Shown here: piece by piece, positions 27,751 to 33,701 of the stretch
Numbering within the stretch: the first letter of the stretch is position 1
Layout: each line of letters opens with the position of its first letter
Assembly (NCBI RefSeq): GCF_023061285.1
Contig: NZ_JAKGAM010000020.1
Coordinates: 1 to 33,701 of the forward strand
From: Chromohalobacter nigrandesensis
Lineage (GTDB): Bacteria; Pseudomonadota; Gammaproteobacteria; Pseudomonadales; Halomonadaceae
Length of the DNA stretch: 33,701 nt
Reading direction: 5' to 3'
Translations under genes and position numbers: made by a program
The notes under the pieces: model-generated
Seen by the model: only the letters and a program-made list of their open reading frames with translations
The model's database searches: none
What the model was told of the DNA's origin: nothing

Positions 27751-30497
27751 CGGGATCGTCCGATAACGTTCAATCCATTAGCAGTTGCCGTGTCTGTCAA
27801 CGCAGCGGTCTGCCGATTTTCCCGCTGCGCTACGCCGTCACGCGCACCGATGGTTGGGATCAGGCCGGCAAGCCTGCCGGGCCGGTCGTGCCCGACTCGC
27901 TGACTGACGACCACCTCACGGCCACGCCACTTCCTGAGGGGCAACGCTATACCCTGAGGCTGCTACGCTCGGGGTTTCTTTACGTATTCAACGAGACACG
28001 TGGCCACTGGATCGGACATGTCGTCACCGACGCGGGCTACCTGATCGAGTACGTCAACCTTCCTCAAGACGAGGCGATGGCGATCGATCCCGAAACCCCT
28101 CAGCCCATCGATGGACGGCTGCAACCGCCCCCCGATGAGCAGGAGTTCGCCTGTGCCGCCAACCCGGATCACGCCTACCCCGGTCGTTGTATCATGATCC
28201 CCAATGCGGACCGTGCCGATACGATTTACCTGGCCTTCTCCGATGTGGCCTGGACCAAGCGGGTCTGGAAAGAGCATGCGACTAACGAAAACGGTCGGCG
28301 CGACGCCATGCGCCGGATCTCGCTGGCCCAGTGGCGTGGCGGTAGTGCGCAATACGCCGACACGCTGGACAAGATCGGCGACTACCTGGCTGAAGCGCTC
28401 TATCACTGGTCGCCACCCAACCAGCATGGCAGCTCCGGATCCTGGAGCCGGGGAAGTACGGGATCCTGGGGTGAGGATAGTTACCAGGGGACTGCTTTCA
28501 GTTTCAGCCCGTTTTCCTTTCACGGCATGAAGGAACGGGTCGAGGGGCTCAAGCGCTGGGCCGATGAGCAGGCCGAGCCGTTGGACATGACGCCCATGCT
28601 GGTGGGTCTCGAAGATCCGGTCGGCATCACGGTCGATTTGGCGACGCTGATGGCGTCACGCCTGAAAGAGTTCATGAACAGTGACGGTCGGCGGTGGCCA
28701 CTGGCCACCGCTGCCACGATTGATGCACTGGAACCCGCGATTCGCGAGCAGGCCCAGTTTCGCTATATCGACAAAAGAGTGGAATCGGGGCCCTTGCATC
28801 GGCCTATCTTCGCCGGCCCGGGGCAGCCTTCATGGGAAGAACAGCAGCGTATCAATGCTTATCACGACCGTCTGGAGGCCAGCCGGGAGGCAGGCACAGA
28901 CTTCTATAAGAAGGAGCGTGATCGAGCACGTAAAGAGGTTTCCGAGAGAATCACGCCCGAGGAGGTACAACGCGAAGCCGACGATGCCTGGGCTCAATAC
29001 CGCAGCCGACTACAGGACGGCCAGCCCGACTTCTGGAAACGCACGCAGTTTCAGCCGGAGCAGGAGCGCTTCGACCAGAATGTGATGCTGCCATTGGTGC
29101 GCGTTCACCAGGCCTGGCTGACCGGGCCCGCAGTGCGCACCCAGTTCAATGCGCATTTCGATGACCGGGATGCCGAATCGGGGCAAGCCTTTGCCGATAC
29201 GCTGGTGCTGTGCCTTCAGGACACGCAGCAGTACGGCCCTGCCTTTGAGCAGTATCTCGGATGGCTGACCGCCTCCACGATCAACGACGACAATCTGCTG
29301 CTGCGCGGGATATTGCTCAACCTTCGGGTCGTGCGAGAAGCGGTCAACGCTCAATCGGGCGGCCAACCCATCGAACAGGTGGGCACCCTGCCCTGGACCG
29401 GGCTGGTGGCGGGATACCAGTCCGCTACCGAGAACCTGGCCGACGCCCGTGCCGCCCCCGGACGCCTGCTAGGAGCGGTGATGGCCCCCGTCCTGAAAGT
29501 GATGGACGAGCAGGCGATACGTCCAGCACTGATCGCACTGGGCATCACCGCCAACCGCAAGGTGGTCCACACCCGGGTGACCGGCCACATAAGCGATGCC
29601 ATCGATGCGCTCATTCGAGACATGCAGCGAATCAATCCCGCATTGAGGGACACCGACCAGAGCCTGCTCAAGCGCAAGCTGGAAATCCAGACCCGCGGCA
29701 GCCAGCGGCGTATGCAAGCCGCCGGGGGCGGTGAATGGGATATCGGCATCGTGCATGACCGCCTCGTTCTTGAGGAGCTCGGTTCCTCCAGCGATTCGCG
29801 CACCACCACCAATCGCGCCGCCAGTGCCGTGCTGGATTACAACGCGTGGCAGCGAACCTACGGATCGGTCTGGGGCAGCATGGCCGACCGCAACACCCAG
29901 TTAGGTATCGTCAGCCTTGCATTTGGCACCTGGGCATTGATGGCGCAGGCAAAGGCCATGGACGAGGCAACAGCCGATGGCCGCACCGAGGCGCAATGGC
30001 GCTTCGGTGCCCTGGTCTCCGGTGCCATCGGCTCCGTGGCAGATACCGCGCATGCCATTCTGGAACGCATCCATCGTGTAACTAGTCGGCTCTCCAAGGG
30101 CCTAGGTCGAATACTGCGCAGGACTGCCGGTGGACTGGGCAAGGCTTTTGGTTTTGCGGCCGCTGCGATCATGGCTGTTTGGGATATCTTTAATTTTTGG
30201 GACAAGCTCAAGAAGGGTCAAATTGGATTGGCGCTTCTATATCTTGGTTCTGCAGTTTTTGGTGCAGGTGCTTTTATAGCCCTGACAATAATTAGCGCGA
30301 CTGGCATAGGAATCATATTCGCAGCCATGGCTATAGTGGTCAATATCTTCATCGCATTATGGAATAACAACGAGCTTCAGAACTGGATGGCAAAATGCTA
30401 TTTTGGCGCCGAAGATATGGGCGAAAAATTTTCCAGTTTAAAAAAAGAATCCGATGCATTTGAAGCCCTAGCTAATATCGACAGGAGAGCTAAATAA
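27747..30497 (+). CDS. VasX-like MIX-type pore-forming T6SS effector
   Basis: This 916-residue protein resembles the VasX / BTH_I2691 effector group, which damages target membranes. The N-terminus has CRVCQRSGLPIFPLRYAV, the VasX N-terminal signature, and RSGFLYVF within LRSGFLYVF (73-81), which fits the MIX core motif hRxGhhYhh. The long middle is charged and helical. The C-terminus has several hydrophobic stretches (about 800-818, 826-848, 849-873), including Gly/Ala-rich GSAVFGAGAFIALTIISATG, as expected for colicin-like insertion. From residue 592 on it is duplicated in the orphan cassette at 31534. Base composition falls sharply near 30150, where the toxin tip begins. Activity is inferred from family and membrane segments. 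Confidence 0.88.
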   Translation: MTGSSDNVQSISSCRVCQRSGLPIFPLRYAVTRTDGWDQAGKPAGPVVPDSLTDDHLTATPLPEGQRYTLRLLRSGFLYVFNETRGHWIGHVVTDAGYLIEYVNLPQDEAMAIDPETPQPIDGRLQPPPDEQEFACAANPDHAYPGRCIMIPNADRADTIYLAFSDVAWTKRVWKEHATNENGRRDAMRRISLAQWRGGSAQYADTLDKIGDYLAEALYHWSPPNQHGSSGSWSRGSTGSWGEDSYQGTAFSFSPFSFHGMKERVEGLKRWADEQAEPLDMTPMLVGLEDPVGITVDLATLMASRLKEFMNSDGRRWPLATAATIDALEPAIREQAQFRYIDKRVESGPLHRPIFAGPGQPSWEEQQRINAYHDRLEASREAGTDFYKKERDRARKEVSERITPEEVQREADDAWAQYRSRLQDGQPDFWKRTQFQPEQERFDQNVMLPLVRVHQAWLTGPAVRTQFNAHFDDRDAESGQAFADTLVLCLQDTQQYGPAFEQYLGWLTASTINDDNLLLRGILLNLRVVREAVNAQSGGQPIEQVGTLPWTGLVAGYQSATENLADARAAPGRLLGAVMAPVLKVMDEQAIRPALIALGITANRKVVHTRVTGHISDAIDALIRDMQRINPALRDTDQSLLKRKLEIQTRGSQRRMQAAGGGEWDIGIVHDRLVLEELGSSSDSRTTTNRAASAVLDYNAWQRTYGSVWGSMADRNTQLGIVSLAFGTWALMAQAKAMDEATADGRTEAQWRFGALVSGAIGSVADTAHAILERIHRVTSRLSKGLGRILRRTAGGLGKAFGFAAAAIMAVWDIFNFWDKLKKGQIGLALLYLGSAVFGAGAFIALTIISATGIGIIFAAMAIVVNIFIALWNNNELQNWMAKCYFGAEDMGEKFSSLKKESDAFEALANIDRRAK
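29515..30068 (+). repeat. Direct repeat, copy 1: conserved pre-tip segment of the effector
   Basis: About 550 bases encoding effector residues 592 to about 774 recur at 31537-32074 with roughly 95% identity by eye (about 27 substitutions, one 9-base and one 3-base gap, all in frame). Just after the final shared CTGGAACGC the sequences diverge, except for a 33-base identical island (30154-30186 and 32159-32191). Confidence 0.9.
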
Positions 30498-31528
30498 TGA
30501 ATTTTACGGGGCTTGGTCCTTACAAATGGAAATATAGGGTTAATCACAAACTCTCAGACGAAGATAAATTGGGCTACCTTGATAAAAAAAAGAGGTTTAG
30601 CGAAGAGCCTAGCGATGATCTTAGCGTGATCCGTATAAACAGTACTTATATGGAGCTTGTGGATCGCTGGTATTCAAGCAAAGGACACGCGGTTGTTTAT
30701 GGAATTATAGGACTAACACCTTTTATTTTCGGTATCTTGATGGCGGCATCTGTACTACCTGAGTTAAGAAAGGATGCTTTTATAGTAGGTTTAGTCGGCA
30801 TTTTTGTAATGCTAGCCGTCTGCCTAGCTTTTTTTTACCTTGTTTGCTTCGAGGCTTTTCGAAAAACTCACTACCCTATACGCCTAAACAGAAAAAATCG
30901 CATGGTGTATGCTTTTAAAGCTGATGGCAATATTATCACAGCCTCTTGGGACGACTTGTTTATCCACAAGGCCTCTAGCAAACCTCCGTTGAGTGAAAAG
31001 GATTACGACATCCGAGCGCATGTCCTTGACGCCGATGGCGAGACCGTACGCGAAACGTTCACGCTGGCCATGCCCCACTCGGGAGCAGAAGAGCGCCTGC
31101 TCGATCTCTGGGAGTACATCCGCCGCTATATGGAAGACGAAAATGGCGTGAAAAAAAATCATATGTTAACGCAGTTCTGCTGGCCCATTGGTGAACGCCG
31201 CGAGGGATTACGATATAGCATCATAGGCGGCTTTAGCCCTGCAGCCATTGCGCCTTACCTAGTGCAGCTACCCTTCTGCCCATATTTTGCCTTGATTACC
31301 TGGGGGCGATTAATCGCCATGTATACTAGTCGCGTGCCCCGCTGGCCAGAAGGCATCGAAGCCGAATGTCGTATTCCGGACAATGACCCTTATCAAAAAG
31401 ACTGGCGTGACAATAGCAAGCTTTCCTTTGAGAGGGATACCGTTCCCGTCATCGGCTTCGTCATCGGGAGTATCATTTTGGTTGCGGCAATTACCTGGAC
31501 AGTCACCAGTATTATCGACGCTATGTAA
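30497..31528 (+). CDS. Putative membrane immunity protein for the VasX-like effector
   Basis: This 343-residue protein has membrane segments at about 66-87 and 94-117, a cytoplasmic-type stretch with HYPIRLNRKNRMVYAF and WDDLF, a further hydrophobic region at about 245-275, and a C-terminal membrane segment at about 315-340. It resembles multi-pass proteins (I think the DUF6708 group) found directly after VasX-like effectors. Its ATG overlaps the effector stop by one base (TAATG) with AGGAG upstream. Position, coupling and membrane location all fit an immunity protein that blocks the pore in the producer's own membrane. The gene is AT-rich compared with vgrG. The immunity role is inference. 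Confidence 0.8.
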   Translation: MNFTGLGPYKWKYRVNHKLSDEDKLGYLDKKKRFSEEPSDDLSVIRINSTYMELVDRWYSSKGHAVVYGIIGLTPFIFGILMAASVLPELRKDAFIVGLVGIFVMLAVCLAFFYLVCFEAFRKTHYPIRLNRKNRMVYAFKADGNIITASWDDLFIHKASSKPPLSEKDYDIRAHVLDADGETVRETFTLAMPHSGAEERLLDLWEYIRRYMEDENGVKKNHMLTQFCWPIGERREGLRYSIIGGFSPAAIAPYLVQLPFCPYFALITWGRLIAMYTSRVPRWPEGIEAECRIPDNDPYQKDWRDNSKLSFERDTVPVIGFVIGSIILVAAITWTVTSIIDAM

Positions 31529-31533
31529 AAACC

Positions 31534-32487
31534 GTGCGTCCAGGACTGGGCATCACCGCCAACCGCAAAGTAGTCAACACCCGGGTGACCGGCCACGTCA
31601 GCGATGCCATCGATGCGCTCATTCGGGACATGCAGCGAGTCAATCCCGCATTGAGGGATACCGACCAGAGCCTGCTCAAGCGCAAGCTGGAAATCCAGAC
31701 CCGCGGCAGCCAGCGGCGTATGCAAGCCGCCGGGGGCGGTGAATGGGATATCAGCATCGTGCATGATCGCCTCGTTCTCGAGGAACTCGATTCCTCCAGT
31801 GGTTCGCTCACCACCAATCGCGCCGCCAGTGCCGTGCTGGATTACAACGAGTGGCAGCGAACCTACGGATCGGTCTGGGGCAGCATGGCCGACCGCAACA
31901 CCCAGTTAGGTATTGTCAGCCTTGCACTCGGAACCTGGGCATTGATGGCGCAGGCAAAGGCAATGGACGAGGCAGCGGCCGATGGCCGCACCGAGGCGCA
32001 ATGGCGCTTCGGTGCCCTGGTCTCCGGTGCCATCGGCTCCGTGGCGGATACCGCGCATACCATTCTGGAACGCTCTCGTCGGGTAGGCGGAAGACTGGCA
32101 CAAAAAGCCGGCAAGATATGGCGCGGCGTGTTCCGAATTGGTGGGAAATTATTGGGCTTTGCGGCCGCTGCGATCATGGCTGTTTGGGATAGTTATAATG
32201 CCTACGATGAATTTAAAAAAGGGAACTGGGTGATGGTATCGCTTTACAGTGCCTCAGCCATTTCTGGGGCCGGCGCCTTTATAGCACTCACGATTTTAAG
32301 TGCGACTGGCATCGGAATCGTACTGGCCGCCGCAGCCATTGTGGTCAATATCTTTATTGCTTTATGGAGCAACAATGCGCTTCAGGATTGGGTTGAAAAA
32401 TGCTACTTCGGTGTCGAAGATTCGGATGAACAGTTTTCTAGCTTGAAAGCGGAAACCGATGCGTTTGAGGTCCTGACCGATCAATAG
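31534..32487 (+). pseudogene. Orphan toxin tip: detached C-terminal third of the VasX-like effector
   Basis: This open frame of 317 residues corresponds to residues 592-916 of the upstream effector and lacks its N-terminal MIX/VasX region. The first ~180 residues are nearly identical (about 95% at DNA level). The last ~135 are a diverged but related membrane-inserting tip (FGFAAAAIMAVWDSYNAYD, GAGAFIALTILSATGIGI, VVNIFIALWSNN). The frame begins with GTG five bases after the preceding immunity gene, with no Shine-Dalgarno sequence, so it is probably not efficiently translated by itself. It is intact, has no internal stop, and is followed by a matching immunity gene. It looks like a stored toxin module that could recombine onto the full effector. 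It might instead be expressed as a small toxin by coupling. Confidence 0.85.
31537..32074 (+). repeat. Direct repeat, copy 2: recombination-prone segment of the orphan tip
   Basis: Second copy of the segment at 29515-30068, in the same orientation about 2.0 kb downstream. Relative to copy 1 there is an in-frame 9-base deletion near 31541 and a 3-base deletion near 31808. The left breakpoint lies within a few bases of the upstream immunity gene's stop codon. Confidence 0.9.
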
Positions 32488-32499
32488 GAGAAATTGGGT

Positions 32500-33537
32500 A
32501 TGAATTTTACCGGCTTGGGGCCGTATAAATGGAAGTACAAGACGGATCGCCCACTAACAGAGGACGAGAGACGAAACCGTCTCGACAAAGAACATACGGC
32601 TAGCAGAGAGCCTAATGACGATCTCTCCGTGATCCGCATTAATAGTACTTACATGGAACTCGTGGACCGGTGGTATGCTGACAAAGGACATGCAGTCGTT
32701 TATGGGGTGATTGGGGCAGCGCCATTTGTTTTCGGCACAGCATTGATGCTAAGCGCCACTTTAGAAAAAAACGACACTTTTGCAATTTTCTTTGGATCTT
32801 TTATAGCTTTTCTGTTTTCACTTATAGTGCTTTCTTTTTGTTATCTGATTCATTTTGAAGCTTTCCGAAAGGCTCACTACCCGATTCGAGTCAACAGGAA
32901 AAACCGCATGGTTTACGCTTTTCGGCCCAACGGCACCATTATCAGGGTGCCTTGGGACAATCTGTTTGTCTGTGAAGGCAGCCACTATGTGCCCTTGATG
33001 GGCCGAAAATTCTACGATATTCGCGCCCACATCCTGGATAAAGATGGCGTGACAGTTCGAGAGACTTTCGCTCTTGGCTATCCTTTTTTTGGTGATGAGG
33101 ATCGTATTCTCCCCTTGTGGGAATATATCCGCCGTTATATGGAAGACGACAAAGGCGTTAAAAATAATTATGAGGCCACCGATCTCTGCATGCCGGTGGG
33201 TGAACGTCGCGAAGGTCTTTATTTCGGAATCGTTCGGAGCTTTGGTATTGCTGCATTTTCCCCGTACATCGCACAGCCTCTGATGTCACCTTTCTGGGCT
33301 GTTATCACCTGGGGCCGACTTATCGCTATGTACACCAGCCGTGTCCCCCACTGGCCAGAGGATATCGAGACCGAATGTCGGGTCGACGAGAATGACCCTT
33401 ACCGCAAGGATTGGAGTGATAACAAAGAATTCACTTTTATCGAAGGACCTTGGCCGGTGATCTGTTTCGTCGCCGGTAGCGCCATTGCAGTAGCTGCAAT
33501 TTATTGGACGATAGCCAGCATGGTCAGTGCTATGTAA
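32500..33537 (+). CDS. Second putative membrane immunity protein (paired with the orphan tip)
   Basis: This 345-residue paralogue of the immunity protein at 30497 shares its opening (MNFTGLGPYKWKY), the DDLSVIRINSTYMELVDRWY stretch, PIRVNRKNRMVYAF, LWEYIRRYMEDDKG and ITWGRLIAMYTSR. It is clearly diverged in the two N-terminal membrane segments (about 66-118), the central loop and the last membrane segment (about 318-342). I chose the ATG at 32500, preceded by AGGAG at 9 bases, over an in-frame TTG at 32494. It starts 12 bases after the orphan tip. Since tip and immunity have diverged together, each immunity protein probably matches its own tip, which is inference. No gene follows in the remaining 164 bases. 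Confidence 0.8.
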   Translation: MNFTGLGPYKWKYKTDRPLTEDERRNRLDKEHTASREPNDDLSVIRINSTYMELVDRWYADKGHAVVYGVIGAAPFVFGTALMLSATLEKNDTFAIFFGSFIAFLFSLIVLSFCYLIHFEAFRKAHYPIRVNRKNRMVYAFRPNGTIIRVPWDNLFVCEGSHYVPLMGRKFYDIRAHILDKDGVTVRETFALGYPFFGDEDRILPLWEYIRRYMEDDKGVKNNYEATDLCMPVGERREGLYFGIVRSFGIAAFSPYIAQPLMSPFWAVITWGRLIAMYTSRVPHWPEDIETECRVDENDPYRKDWSDNKEFTFIEGPWPVICFVAGSAIAVAAIYWTIASMVSAM

Positions 33538-33674
33538 TGCCCTTCCAGCAGTGTTGTCTTCTAGTGAAATGAGGCTGACAATTATCAGAGCGATCCTTAA
33601 GGCTTCTAGCCTGAGTGGTCGCTCAAATCGTTGTTTTGCATCTCTGGGCGAGGTCGTGAAGCCAACTATTTTTC

Positions 33675-33697
33675 AGGCTGAACTTCGCTTTCAGCCT
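33675..33697 (+). terminator. Hairpin at the right edge, possible terminator
   Basis: AGGCTGAA (33675-33682) and TTCAGCCT (33690-33697) form a perfect 8-bp stem with a 7-base loop. The window ends four bases later, so the presence of a T-run cannot be judged. It lies about 140 bases after the last immunity gene and could end the effector operon. Confidence 0.4.
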
Positions 33698-33701
33698 CGA
33701 T

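Noticed and set aside
27747-33537. Tandem duplication read as an insertion sequence or transposon
   Set aside because: No transposase, no terminal inverted repeats and no target duplication are visible; the repeat follows effector domain limits instead.
33600-33612. Short AGGCT/AGCCT hairpin after the last gene
   Set aside because: Five-base stem with a 3-base loop and no following T-run; too weak for a terminator.

Overview
This window is a near-complete type VI secretion system (T6SS) locus followed by an effector/immunity island. The GC content looks high over most of the window (visibly about 60-66% in tssB-H and vgrG), the proteins are acidic, and the gene order is gammaproteobacterial. 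I infer a halophilic gammaproteobacterium of the Halomonas/Chromohalobacter kind, but nothing in the window proves the genus. No tRNA, rRNA, IS element or CRISPR array was seen.

Left edge (1-553): the 5' end of a vgrG on the minus strand runs off the window, and a small PAAR spike gene diverges from it. Minus-strand block (544-14175): read from the centre outward, tssJ, tssK, tssL, tssM, tagF, a second TssM-like gene that ends in an OmpA peptidoglycan-binding domain, hcp (tssD), tssA and a thiolase-fold-like protein. Within this block tagF, the TssM-OmpA gene and the hcp leader are visibly more AT-rich than the rest.

Centre (14176-15114): divergent control region carrying an NlpE-like lipoprotein gene and two operator-like palindromes. 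Plus-strand block (15115-24118): an unrecognised 251-residue protein, then tssB, tssC, tssE, tssF, tssG and tssH (ClpV). Together the two arms encode all 13 core subunits: membrane complex J/L/M, baseplate E/F/G/K, tube Hcp, sheath B/C, cap/organiser A, recycling ATPase H and spike VgrG/PAAR. TagF is present, but no PpkA, PppA or Fha gene is seen.

Effector island (24160-33537): vgrG, a DUF4123 adaptor, a 916-residue VasX-like putative pore-forming effector with a MIX-type motif, and a membrane-protein gene placed as its immunity gene. Then comes a striking second cassette: a detached copy of only the last ~320 residues of the effector (nearly identical first part, diverged toxin tip, no visible ribosome binding site), followed by its own diverged immunity gene. 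This looks like an orphan toxin-tip/immunity module of the type known from Rhs and CdiA loci, here attached to a VasX-like T6SS effector. The two main points for follow-up are this orphan cassette and the TssM-OmpA fusion.
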